From: CAYRXE01 sp964428205
GTDB lineage: Bacteria > Patescibacteriota > Gracilibacteria > Peribacterales > Peribacteraceae
Direction of reading: 5' to 3'
Assembly: GCA_964428205.1 (NCBI GenBank)
Contig: CAYRXE010000020.1
Coordinates: 1-17,412 of the forward strand
DNA length: 17,412 nucleotides
The notes under the pieces were generated by a model. The model did not search any database. It had not been told where the DNA came from and worked only from the letters and a program-made list of their open reading frames with translations. Each line of letters begins with the position of its first letter. Position 1 is the first letter of the stretch. The position numbers and the translations under genes are program-made. Shown here one piece after another: positions 1-6,714 of this stretch.

Positions 1-1802
1 CGGCGAACGCCTGCAGAAGAACTCTCTTCTTTCTGGATCTTAAAACTACCGAGCATGCCCGTGTTGGCCACGTGTGGGCCTCCGCAGATCTCCTTACTAA
101 ACACATTCTCGGGCGTTCCCATCACGTACACCTTTACTTCGCTGCCGTAGCGATCATCAAAGACGCCCACGGCACCTTCTGCCTTGGCACCATCTACCGT
201 CGTCAGGTGATAGCTCACCGGGAGTTTGGCGTTGATAGCTTCGTTCACCAGGCGCTCGGTCTCTGCAATTTGCTCCGGGGTCATCTTGTCGGCGTAGTTG
301 AAGTCAAAGCGCAAGCGCTCAGCCGTGATGTTCGAACCCTTCTGATTAATATCAGCTCCGAGAACTTTTTTAAGAGCAGCGTTGAGCAGGTGCGTGGCCG
401 TGTGGAGCTTCGTCGTCTCTGCGGAGTGATCGGCGAGACCACCGGCGAATTTCTTTTCTGCTCCGGCGCGAGACTTGGCCTGGTGTTCCTCAAAGGACTT
501 GGCGAAGCCGGCTTCGTCGACCGTCATGCCGGACTCGCTCGCCATTTCTTTGGTGAGCTCAAGAGGGAAGCCGTACGTGTCGTACAAGTGGAAGGCGCTG
601 AGTCCATCGATCACGCCGTTTTGGACCGTCTCCATCACGCGGGCAAACTGCTTGAGACCTTCTTGCAAAGTTTTTGCAAATTGCTGTTCCTCGCGTGCGA
701 GTGCGTCTTGGATTTCTTGCTGCTTACTGAGCAAGTACGGATACGCCGTGCTGTGCTGTGCAATGACTTCGGCTGCAATGGCCGCGGCAAATGCGCCTTT
801 GCCTTCAATGCCAATGCGGATGCCCGAACGAATGGCACGACGGATGACTCTGCGCAGTACGTAGCCCTGATCCACGTTCCCCGGCAGCACGCCGTCGGCA
901 ATCATAAAGGTAGCTGCCTTCAGGTGATCGGTAATGATGCGCTGGTGACGGATGACTTCGGCAATCGGTACATCCAAGGCAAAACCTTCTGGAGCGAGCG
1001 TGGAGATCTTTTCCACAATTGGTAAAAAGCGATCGGTGTCGTACACGCTCAAGACTCCCTGCATCACCGCAGCGACGCGCTCGAGTCCCATACCTGTATC
1101 CACATTTTGCTGACTCAGAGGAGTGAACGTACCGTCTTCGTTCTTGCGGTACTGCATGAACACGTCGTTCCAAATTTCCATCCAGTTGGCTTCATCCGTT
1201 GCGGGGTTACTGCCGGCAGGAGGTTCTGGCGTTTTGCCGACCCAGTAAAACATTTCGGTATCGGGACCACAGGGGCCTGTCTGACCGGCCGGACCCCACC
1301 AGTTATTTTTCTTTGGGAGGAAACCAATGCGATCAGGAGCAACACCCAAACTCATCCAAACAGCAGCAGACTCATCATCCTTCGGTGCATCCGCATCTCC
1401 CGCAAAGCAGGTGACGGCGAATTTACTCAGAGGAATTTCCAATACCTTTGTGAGGAACTCGAAGCTGAACTCAATCGCCTCTTTCTTAAAGTAATCACCC
1501 AAGCTCCAGTTGCCGAGCATTTCGAACATCGTCAGGTGGCTCGCATCCCCTACTTCATCAATGTCCTGCGTGCGCACGCAGCGCTGCACATCGGTCAGCC
1601 TCTTTCCTGCCGGGTGTGGTTCGCCCAACAGATAGGGGACCAACGGATGCATACCGGCTGTGGTAAACAGCACCGTAGGATCGTTCTCTGGAACGAGAGG
1701 TGCGCCGGGAATCACCGCGTGACCCTTCGACTTAAAAAAATCGAGGTAGGCTTGCCGAATGTCGTCAGTAGAACGGGGAGGCATGTGGGGGAGAGAATAC
1801 AT
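1..1802 (-). CDS. alaS: Alanine--tRNA ligase, C-terminus cut off by window start
   Basis: The enzyme charges tRNA-Ala with alanine in the cytoplasm. About 600 residues are visible on the reverse strand, with no stop before the window edge. The N-terminal class II catalytic core is clear (LDFFKSKGHAVIPGAPLVP, LFTTAGMHPLVPYLLG, DVQRCVRTQDIDEVGD, MFEMLGNWSLGDYFKKEA, PCGPDTEMFY, NVDTGMGLERVAAVMQG). It is followed by the tRNA-recognition region (VIRHQRIITDHLKAATFMIADG) and the editing domain, with zinc-type HTATH near residues 467-471 and CGGPH near 573-577. ATG at 1802 is the longest start. A second in-frame ATG at 1784 gives an N-terminus (MPPRSTDDIRQAYL) closer to the family norm. Neither has a Shine-Dalgarno, so the start is unsettled. 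Whether the C-Ala domain is present lies outside the window. The gene is divergent from the histidine kinase. Confidence 0.96.
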   Translation of the reverse strand, partial: MYSLPHMPPRSTDDIRQAYLDFFKSKGHAVIPGAPLVPENDPTVLFTTAGMHPLVPYLLGEPHPAGKRLTDVQRCVRTQDIDEVGDASHLTMFEMLGNWSLGDYFKKEAIEFSFEFLTKVLEIPLSKFAVTCFAGDADAPKDDESAAVWMSLGVAPDRIGFLPKKNNWWGPAGQTGPCGPDTEMFYWVGKTPEPPAGSNPATDEANWMEIWNDVFMQYRKNEDGTFTPLSQQNVDTGMGLERVAAVMQGVLSVYDTDRFLPIVEKISTLAPEGFALDVPIAEVIRHQRIITDHLKAATFMIADGVLPGNVDQGYVLRRVIRRAIRSGIRIGIEGKGAFAAAIAAEVIAQHSTAYPYLLSKQQEIQDALAREEQQFAKTLQEGLKQFARVMETVQNGVIDGLSAFHLYDTYGFPLELTKEMASESGMTVDEAGFAKSFEEHQAKSRAGAEKKFAGGLADHSAETTKLHTATHLLNAALKKVLGADINQKGSNITAERLRFDFNYADKMTPEQIAETERLVNEAINAKLPVSYHLTTVDGAKAEGAVGVFDDRYGSEVKVYVMGTPENVFSKEICGGPHVANTGMLGSFKIQKEESSSAGVR

Positions 1803-1807
1803 GAGTG

Positions 1808-1887
1808 AAGGAAATGAGGAATAGAGGAAGCGATGAACTGATGAGGCCTATTTTGCCGTTTTCCTCATTTCCTTAATTCTTCAGTTC
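1808..1887. repeat. Interleaved inverted repeats between alaS and the kinase
   Basis: A perfect 14-bp inverted repeat is seen: AAGGAAATGAGGAA at 1808-1821 and its exact reverse complement at 1861-1874. A second shorter pair, GAACTGA near 1835-1841 and TCAGTTC near 1881-1887, lies so that its arms alternate with the first pair. In RNA this would give a pseudoknot topology or two alternative folds. The whole 1803-1900 stretch is built of GAGGAA/GGAAAT-like words. On the minus strand it would be the alaS leader. Function unknown: it could be a dispersed intergenic repeat or a leader structure. Confidence 0.6.
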
Positions 1888-1914
1888 CTCCGTTCCTTTC
1901 ATGGATAAGACTTA

Positions 1915-1943
1915 TTCTCAAAAAGGCTCTTTTCCGCTATAAT
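1915..1943 (+). promoter_or_regulatory. Probable sigma-70-type promoter of the histidine kinase
   Basis: A perfect TATAAT (-10) at 1938-1943 lies 17 bp after TTCTCA (1915-1920), a weak -35. Transcription would start near 1950, giving only about 15 nt of leader before the GTG at 1965. An AAAGGA at 1945-1950 would then fall at the very 5' end and is too far (14 nt) to be a good Shine-Dalgarno. Confidence 0.6.
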
Positions 1944-1964
1944 AAAAGGAAACACACACATTCT

Positions 1965-3398
1965 GTGGATCGCAAACCTGTAACCCTCCTTCGGGCAATA
2001 AAGAAGAGTGCAAAAGCGATCGCGCTCGCAGTGGTATACGCGGGTGTGGTCATGCTCATTGGACTCACGCTTTTTTGGAATGCGAATCGCACCATGGAGT
2101 CTCAGTTAAAAGAAAGACTTCGTAGTGCAGCGGCCATTGCAGCCATGCAGTTCAGTGCTGCTGACGTAGAGCGTATTCGTTCCATCAAAGATAAGAATTC
2201 GCCTGTGTTCCGCACAATGGTGAACAGCCTCAATGCGATTCAAGATGCCATGCCTGGTATTGGCTCCACGTACATTTTGCGTAAGACGGATAATCCAGAT
2301 TTGCTCATGTTCGTGGCAGATGCAGATTCGTTCCAGACAGTGGAAGAAGCGGATGTGAACAAAAATGGAAACTTAGAGCCGGACGAAGTACCTACCAACC
2401 CGGGAGATTTTTACGATGCGACACAGGCTCCCGCCATGTTCGATGCCTTTGCGAAGGCGACAACGGACGATGCACTTACTGAGGACCAGTGGGGAACAAC
2501 CATTTCTGGGTACGCCCCTATTCGTAAACCAGGAACACACGAAGCGGTCGCCATTCTTGGTATGGATATGCGCGCGGATGAATATTTGTTCCGCCTGCAG
2601 AGCATCTTGCCGCCGATTGCGCTCCTTCTCTTAGTCCTTGGTGCAGGAGTGCTCGCTGCGTACGCCGCATACATGATTGCCGAGAAGCGTTTCGAAGAAC
2701 TCGAAATCCTCGACCGTGAACGCGCAGGACTTATGTTGCTTACGTTCCACCAGCTTGGCGCTCCGCTCACCATCTTCAAATGGTCGCTGGAGGCACTGCA
2801 AATGCGTTCGAAGAACGATTCCACCGAGCAGGCGATTGATGAGCACGTGCACAACATGCAGCAGGGAATCACGCGTATGGATCAAATGATCAACGACCTC
2901 AAACTTGCTGCTCAAGTGCAAGAAGGACGCATTGATGTGAATAAAAACTACGCCGACGTGCAAGACATTGTGTTCTTCTCGTGCGAGGAATTCCGTCCTG
3001 TTGCAGAGGCTCAAGGTGTCACGATTGGTGTCGATGCTCCAGGTCCATTGCCTGGTCATACCGATGCCATTTTAGTTGGAGATATTTTGCGCCAGGTGCT
3101 CATGAATGCCATCAACTTTACGCCTAGAGACGGAACCATCACCGTGCGCGCTCGTAAGAGTGGTCACATGGTTCAAGTGGATATTGTCGACACGGGTGCG
3201 GGTATTCCAAAGGAGGATCAAAAGAGACTCTTTGGAAAATTCGTCCGTGGTAGCAACGCTCCTCGTTACAAACCCGATGGAAATGGTCTTGGTCTGTTTA
3301 TTGCTCGCGGACTCACCGAAGCACTGGGAGGAAAGATGTGGCTCTCGAGTAATCTAGGAAAAGGTACGACGGTGAGTTTTGCGGTGCCGCTGAAATAA
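1965..3398 (+). CDS. Membrane-bound sensor histidine kinase, orphan, with EF-hand-like loop in the outer domain
   Basis: A 477-aa two-component sensor kinase starting at GTG. Membrane segment 1 is about residues 18-38 and segment 2 about 214-237; together they enclose an extracytoplasmic sensor domain (about 40-213). Then come a short coiled linker, a HisKA helix with the phosphoacceptor His262 (FHQLGAPLT) and a HATPase_c domain: N-box LMNAINFTP (Asn381), G1 box DTGAGIP (Asp409), F box RLFGKFVRG, G2 box GNGLGLFIARG. All catalytic boxes are intact. Inside the sensor domain, residues 130-141 (DVNKNGNLEPDE) fit the 12-residue EF-hand calcium loop pattern D-x-N-x-N-G-x-L-x-x-x-E. No response regulator lies next to it, so its partner is elsewhere. 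It ends 3 nt before the end of the convergent acetyltransferase gene. The signal sensed is not known; calcium or envelope state is only a guess. Confidence 0.93.
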   Translation: MDRKPVTLLRAIKKSAKAIALAVVYAGVVMLIGLTLFWNANRTMESQLKERLRSAAAIAAMQFSAADVERIRSIKDKNSPVFRTMVNSLNAIQDAMPGIGSTYILRKTDNPDLLMFVADADSFQTVEEADVNKNGNLEPDEVPTNPGDFYDATQAPAMFDAFAKATTDDALTEDQWGTTISGYAPIRKPGTHEAVAILGMDMRADEYLFRLQSILPPIALLLLVLGAGVLAAYAAYMIAEKRFEELEILDRERAGLMLLTFHQLGAPLTIFKWSLEALQMRSKNDSTEQAIDEHVHNMQQGITRMDQMINDLKLAAQVQEGRIDVNKNYADVQDIVFFSCEEFRPVAEAQGVTIGVDAPGPLPGHTDAILVGDILRQVLMNAINFTPRDGTITVRARKSGHMVQVDIVDTGAGIPKEDQKRLFGKFVRGSNAPRYKPDGNGLGLFIARGLTEALGGKMWLSSNLGKGTTVSFAVPLK

Positions 3399-3401
3399 GC
3401 G

Positions 3402-3947
3402 TTATGTCATCCATTCCTCTTGGGTGATTTCATAGAATTCTTCAGGAAAAGGTTTTCCATTTTTTATGACGGTTCTTACATCATCGCCGATGTGTCGAAA
3501 GCCGACTTTTTCGAGCACACGTTTACTAGCTGCATTCCATGGAGCATGACCGGATATAATTTTTGCTATGCCAAGGTCTTCGAAGGCAAATCGCAGAACT
3601 TCTTGAGCAGCCTCTGTCATGTAGCCCTTGCCCCACTCACTTGGGTGCGTCCAAAAACCCAAACCTCGCACATCAGGACCTTCGTTTTCTTCTTCGCGCA
3701 AAACAATGCGCCCAATAAAATGATGATCGTCGCGGTCTTCGATAGTCCAGCAGTAGGAAGTATCTGCGTCCCAGGCTGCAATCGATTTCTCGGTGAACGG
3801 ACGCATTTCTTCCATTGTTTCCGGTGGATTCCATAACATGCCATCGGTAAAACCGGGGTGCCTGCTTGCGCTCCATACATACTCTTCGTCTGCGATGGAG
3901 GCGCAGCGAAGCGTACAACGTGCCGTGTGCAAAATGGGATTACGCAT
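3402..3947 (-). CDS. GNAT-family N-acetyltransferase (RimJ/RimL type)
   Basis: A 181-aa protein of the Acetyltransf_3 (RimJ/RimL-like) type. It probably transfers acetyl from acetyl-CoA to an amino group on a protein N-terminus or small molecule; the substrate cannot be read from sequence. It opens with the usual first strand (LHTARCTLRCASIADEEYVW). The GNAT core follows: FIGRIVLREEE, then RGLGFWTHPSEWGKGYMTEA with the acetyl-CoA pyrophosphate loop S-E-W-G-K-G-Y, then the NAASKRVLEKVGFRHIG motif typical of the C-terminal part. The ATG is supported by an extended -10 just upstream. It is convergent with the histidine kinase, with 3 nt between stops, so the two transcripts must overlap at their 3' ends. 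Confidence 0.92.
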   Translation of the reverse strand: MRNPILHTARCTLRCASIADEEYVWSASRHPGFTDGMLWNPPETMEEMRPFTEKSIAAWDADTSYCWTIEDRDDHHFIGRIVLREEENEGPDVRGLGFWTHPSEWGKGYMTEAAQEVLRFAFEDLGIAKIISGHAPWNAASKRVLEKVGFRHIGDDVRTVIKNGKPFPEEFYEITQEEWMT

Positions 3948-3957
3948 GGGAAGGTAA

Positions 3958-3966
3958 ATTCTAGCA
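3958..3966 (-). promoter_or_regulatory. Extended -10 promoter of the acetyltransferase
   Basis: On the minus strand TGCTAGAAT (TG-n plus a 5/6 -10 box) ends 10 nt before the ATG at 3947. A start of transcription near 3951 would leave a leader of only a few nucleotides. A weak -35 (TTTATC, 3986-3981) sits 17 bp upstream. No Shine-Dalgarno is present (TTACCTTCCC precedes the ATG), in line with a near-leaderless message. Confidence 0.5.
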
Positions 3967-3983
3967 GTCCTTTATCTTCAGAT

Positions 3984-4011
3984 AAAAAGCCAGTGCGCAA
4001 TGCACACTGGC
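3984..4011 (-). terminator. Rho-independent terminator after the zinc-ribbon microprotein
   Basis: The arms GCCAGTGCGC (3989-3998) and GCACACTGGC (4002-4011) pair over 10 bp with one C/A mismatch and a tiny AAT loop. On the minus strand the stem is followed directly by TTTTT (3988-3984). It sits 13 nt past the stop of the gene ending at 4025. Confidence 0.75.
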
Positions 4012-4024
4012 CTCGTCAGTTTTT

Positions 4025-4258
4025 CTAGAAGCTCGGGAAGAGCCACTGTTTCGCCGCAGCGATGGCGAGAATGCCACCCGCGATGCCAAGGAAAATGAGG
4101 CCGTTCTGCCACCAGGGCAGGGGCTTCGCCGTTTTTCCGGTCGCGAGGAACGCGTCGTTCCTGTGCCCGTTAGGGCACATGATCGAGCAGCTTCCGCTGT
4201 CCGTCACGTCTTCCGCCGTGATGGCGTCCAGTTCGCAGCCGCAACTCCAGCAACACAT
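4025..4258 (-). CDS. Zinc-ribbon plus single-membrane-helix microprotein
   Basis: A 77-aa protein of unknown function. The N-terminal 32 residues hold Cys/His in a zinc-ribbon arrangement: CCWSCGC at the start (Cys2, Cys3, Cys6, Cys8), then SCSIMCPNGH (Cys24, Cys28, His32). A short linker leads to one hydrophobic helix (about residues 52-70, NGLIFLGIAGGILAIAAA) and a short tail KQWLFPSF. The likely topology is tail-anchored with the metal-binding head in the cytoplasm. It has the best translation signal in the window, AGGAGG at 4271-4266, 7 nt before the ATG. It has its own promoter and terminator, so it is a single-gene unit. A second protein of the same design is at 15052-15324. Confidence 0.8.
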   Translation of the reverse strand: MCCWSCGCELDAITAEDVTDSGSCSIMCPNGHRNDAFLATGKTAKPLPWWQNGLIFLGIAGGILAIAAAKQWLFPSF

Positions 4259-4265
4259 CGGACGT

Positions 4266-4271
4266 CCTCCT
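4266..4271 (-). promoter_or_regulatory. Strong Shine-Dalgarno AGGAGG
   Basis: Perfect AGGAGG on the minus strand, 7 nt before the ATG at 4258. It is notable because most starts in this window lack a recognisable ribosome binding site. It confirms the start of the microprotein. Confidence 0.85.
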
Positions 4272-4297
4272 AAGGGATGTGAAAAACCGACAGAGGT

Positions 4298-4306
4298 ATT
4301 ATAGCA
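4298..4306 (-). promoter_or_regulatory. Extended -10 promoter of the zinc-ribbon microprotein
   Basis: TGCTATAAT, a perfect extended -10, lies on the minus strand between the methyltransferase-like stop (4315) and the microprotein. Transcription would start near 4291, giving about 32 nt of leader with the AGGAGG. No -35 match is seen at 17 bp, as expected for an extended -10 promoter. Confidence 0.7.
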
Positions 4307-4314
4307 TATTATTG

Positions 4315-4947
4315 CTATTTCGCCATTACGCTGCAGAAAAACCGCTCGTAGCGGATAACACAGGGAACATTCGCCTCTACCCGCTTGATCACATTCGGGT
4401 GACTCATGGGACCGTTCGCGCGGATCACGCCGCCTGGTTTAAGATGATCCAATGCCTGCTTGATGACGGTACCTAGTAACTCCGCTTCTCGTTCGTCTGT
4501 TGCGGCGGGATTTTTGGGATCAGCGACGATGCCTTCTTCCTTCAGTTTATCCGTGAGTGCGATGCACAAGGACTCTGGAAAAATAATCCGATCAAACTTG
4601 TCACTGAGTGGCCACTCGTCATGCATGGAGAAATGCAGGGGATGTAGATCGGTATCCAAAATTGCCGCATCACTATCCGCCGTCACAATATGTTTGCTCG
4701 GCACACCAAGGGCAACGAGTACTTGTTCCAAGTACCCCGGGTGCGCGCCAATGCTCAAGAGCGTGCCTTCTTTTTTGAAGAGCTCGATGTCTTCTTGGGT
4801 GATCAAACCAGATTCTATGTGGTGACTCGGACGATACAGCCACGAGTACTCATCACTTTTCATTCGCATGGGGTTATGGGGATCGAGTAGATCGCCAAAC
4901 ATTTGCTCTTCCAGAATTCTCACTTGTTTGAAGAGTGTAGTGGTCAT
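4315..4947 (-). CDS. SAM-dependent methyltransferase-like protein, class I Rossmann fold
   Basis: A 210-aa protein with class I methyltransferase layout. Motif I is LLSIGAHPGYLEQVLVALG (about 63-81; the usual G-x-G-x-G is here G-A-H-P-G). The acidic end of strand 2 is IVTADSD (Asp91/Asp93), strand 4 is DRIIFPESL (119-127), and strand 5 with its turn is LKPGGVIRANGP (169-180). Substrate unknown. The loose motif I leaves room for a non-methylating Rossmann protein. The ATG lies 1 nt after the stop of the DedA gene upstream, so the two are almost certainly co-transcribed and translationally coupled. Its stop is close to the promoter of the zinc-ribbon gene. Confidence 0.75.
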   Translation of the reverse strand: MTTTLFKQVRILEEQMFGDLLDPHNPMRMKSDEYSWLYRPSHHIESGLITQEDIELFKKEGTLLSIGAHPGYLEQVLVALGVPSKHIVTADSDAAILDTDLHPLHFSMHDEWPLSDKFDRIIFPESLCIALTDKLKEEGIVADPKNPAATDEREAELLGTVIKQALDHLKPGGVIRANGPMSHPNVIKRVEANVPCVIRYERFFCSVMAK

Positions 4948-4948
4948 A

Positions 4949-5629
4949 CTACTTCTGCTCCGTTGCCTTCACAGCTTCAGGCTTCACAAGCACGAGAGTC
5001 TTTCCCTTCAAGCGCCTGTAGTAGAGCCAGCCGAGAACGGCAACGCCGCCAACGACAATCAATACTTTAAGAAATGTCTCTGCCGTGTCGATACCTCCCA
5101 TGATGTTTTCGAATGCAGAGATACCGGTGTATCCCAAGATGATGAATGTGAGGTTACGAATGTAAAAACCCGCGTACGTAGCGAGCAAGTACACGCGCAT
5201 GTTGGTCTTGAGTAATCCGCACACCAAAGAAATAGGCGTGCTGGGCATTACAGGAATAGCGCGAATGATGAGCAGCGTAATGCCGTCCTTCCATGTACCG
5301 GTGAAGTACTTACCAAATTTCTCCAAGTCTTCGTGACTCACGCCAATGTACTTACCAAAGCGGGGGACGACCACGTCTTCGAATACATCTCCAATCACAT
5401 AAAAGAGCCAACCACCAAGCGCCTTCGATACTGTAAGTAGTGCGCAGATCCACAAGATGTACGGGATGCTCGATTGCTGTGCAGCCAAAATGCTCCCGGC
5501 CAACGCCGACACAAGCGGGGAGGGGAGGGGAGCGAGAATTTCTTCGACAATGCCACCGACTAACGCGAAGATGGGGAGTGGAACGGATTGGGCGATGCTT
5601 TCGAGCCAGGCGATGACGCTATTGAACAT
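4949..5629 (-). CDS. DedA/VTT-family membrane protein
   Basis: A 226-aa integral membrane protein of the DedA (SNARE-associated/VTT) family. In other bacteria these act in lipid scramblase or undecaprenyl-phosphate recycling roles; here that is inference. Family signs: an acidic re-entrant N-terminal segment (VGGIVEEILAPLPSPLVSALAG, about 24-45, with Glu29/Glu30), the GGWLFYVIG helix (72-80), and the hallmark R-x-I-P stretch IIRAIPVMPSTPISLVCGLL (121-140). Then come FYIRNLTFIILGY and a last helix (about 187-203) before a basic tail (YYRRLKGK). It is the first gene of a two-gene unit with the methyltransferase-like gene. No Shine-Dalgarno precedes the ATG. A TTGACA-like hexamer (5684-5679) lies upstream, but no convincing -10 is paired with it. 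Confidence 0.85.
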   Translation of the reverse strand: MFNSVIAWLESIAQSVPLPIFALVGGIVEEILAPLPSPLVSALAGSILAAQQSSIPYILWICALLTVSKALGGWLFYVIGDVFEDVVVPRFGKYIGVSHEDLEKFGKYFTGTWKDGITLLIIRAIPVMPSTPISLVCGLLKTNMRVYLLATYAGFYIRNLTFIILGYTGISAFENIMGGIDTAETFLKVLIVVGGVAVLGWLYYRRLKGKTLVLVKPEAVKATEQK

Positions 5630-5762
5630 GGGAGGGATGGTACAGGGGATGCATGAAGTTGGCTAAGGGGGATTTGAGTGTCAAAAGTGCTTCGCTGATT
5701 GCTGGTCCTGCCTAATTGTCGTCTCCTTTCACAAAAAAACTTATATAAATACTAGAAAGCTC

Positions 5763-5768
5763 TACAAT
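5763..5768 (+). promoter_or_regulatory. Possible -10 box of the restriction-modification operon
   Basis: TACAAT at 5763-5768 lies in an A/T-rich run (TTATATAAAT, 5741-5750, may serve as an UP-like or poor -35 region). Transcription would begin near 5775, about 11 nt before the ATG at 5786. No consensus -35 and no Shine-Dalgarno are seen. This is the only gap (5630-5785) in which a promoter for the four-gene operon could lie. Confidence 0.35.
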
Positions 5769-5785
5769 GCTTTTCATAGATCCTT

Positions 5786-6712
5786 ATGAAGAACTATTAC
5801 CGAATCATGCTCGGCAAGAAAAGTGTCCATGCGGATGAAGCTTTCAAGGGAAATTTTATTGGGATTGATTACGGGCTTCATATTGATCTTTCGAACAAAC
5901 TACCGGAAAGCTGGAGAGATTTTAATAAAAAATTTATTCCTTTATATCTCGAGAAACATCCTGAGAAGACCAAAGTAGCTGCTGGACTCGCGTGTGGGTC
6001 TATTCACACTCTTTCAAAAGGACTTCATAAGGGTGATATTGTTTTGTGCCCTGACGGTGAGGGTCTGTACTACGTCGGTGAGGTCACAGGAGACTACGAA
6101 TACCAAAAGCAAAAAATTCTGCCTCATCGTCGTAGTGTTCAGTGGTATCCAAATACCATTCAAAGATCTGACATGAGTATGGAGATTCAGGGTTCCACTC
6201 GCTCAACTGGCGCTGTTGTAGATATTACAAAATATGCTGAGGAAATTGAGAGATTTATAGCAGGTGATCGTCCACCTTCTATTATTGGGACTGATGCATC
6301 TATTGAAGATCCTTCTGTATTCGCACTCGAGAAGCATCTGGAGGATTTTTTGGTTCATAATTGGCGCCAGACTGAACTTGGTAAAAAATATGATATCTAT
6401 GAGGAAGATGGTGAGCTTGTGGGTAAGCAATACCCAAGCGATACAGGCCCAATCGACATATTGGCCATAAGCAAAGATAAGAAAGAGTTGCTCATAGTTG
6501 AGCTTAAAAGAGGCAGAGCGAGCGATGTTGTTATTGGGCAAATTCAGCGTTATATGGGATATGTCAAAGAGGAGTTGGCCGAAAAGAATCAGAGGGTAAA
6601 GGGGGTAATTATTGCATTTGAAGATGATATTCGGCTGCAACGAGCGTTAGCTGTCACTCAAGGAATTGAGTTCTATACCTATAAGGTCAGTTTTAAACTT
6701 ACCAAAAATTAA
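5786..6712 (+). CDS. Two-domain nuclease: EVE/PUA-like N-terminus plus NucS/DUF91-type PD-(D/E)XK domain
   Basis: A 308-aa protein and the first gene of the type I operon, ending 2 nt before hsdM. Residues 1-125 resemble the N-terminal module of several modified-DNA-targeting or Mrr-like restriction proteins (YYRIMLGKKSVHADEAFKG, NFIGIDYG, then KGDIVLCPDGEGLYYVGEV, TGDYEY, LPHRRSVQWYP). Residues 176-265 hold a PD-(D/E)XK fold of NucS/DUF91 type: helix Glu182/Glu186 (ALEKHLEDFLV), Asp224 (GPIDILA), Glu239-x-Lys241 (IVELKRGRASD), then GQIQRYMGYVKE with Gln252 and Arg255-Tyr256. All expected active-site residues are present. It is therefore a predicted DNA endonuclease. Its placement suggests an accessory restriction or defence role (for example against modified DNA) rather than the mismatch repair of true NucS. 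No Shine-Dalgarno is seen. Base composition is more A/T-rich than in alaS or trhO. Confidence 0.8.
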   Translation: MKNYYRIMLGKKSVHADEAFKGNFIGIDYGLHIDLSNKLPESWRDFNKKFIPLYLEKHPEKTKVAAGLACGSIHTLSKGLHKGDIVLCPDGEGLYYVGEVTGDYEYQKQKILPHRRSVQWYPNTIQRSDMSMEIQGSTRSTGAVVDITKYAEEIERFIAGDRPPSIIGTDASIEDPSVFALEKHLEDFLVHNWRQTELGKKYDIYEEDGELVGKQYPSDTGPIDILAISKDKKELLIVELKRGRASDVVIGQIQRYMGYVKEELAEKNQRVKGVIIAFEDDIRLQRALAVTQGIEFYTYKVSFKLTKN

Positions 6713-6714
6713 CT

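Noticed and set aside
72..1025. Long open frame on the plus strand (317 codons)
   Set aside because: It lies antisense to alaS, whose protein is unmistakable on the minus strand; the plus-strand translation has no protein-like pattern.
5679..5684. TTGACA on the minus strand as -35 of the DedA gene
   Set aside because: A perfect hexamer, but no -10-like sequence lies 16-19 bp downstream, so it is not called as a promoter.
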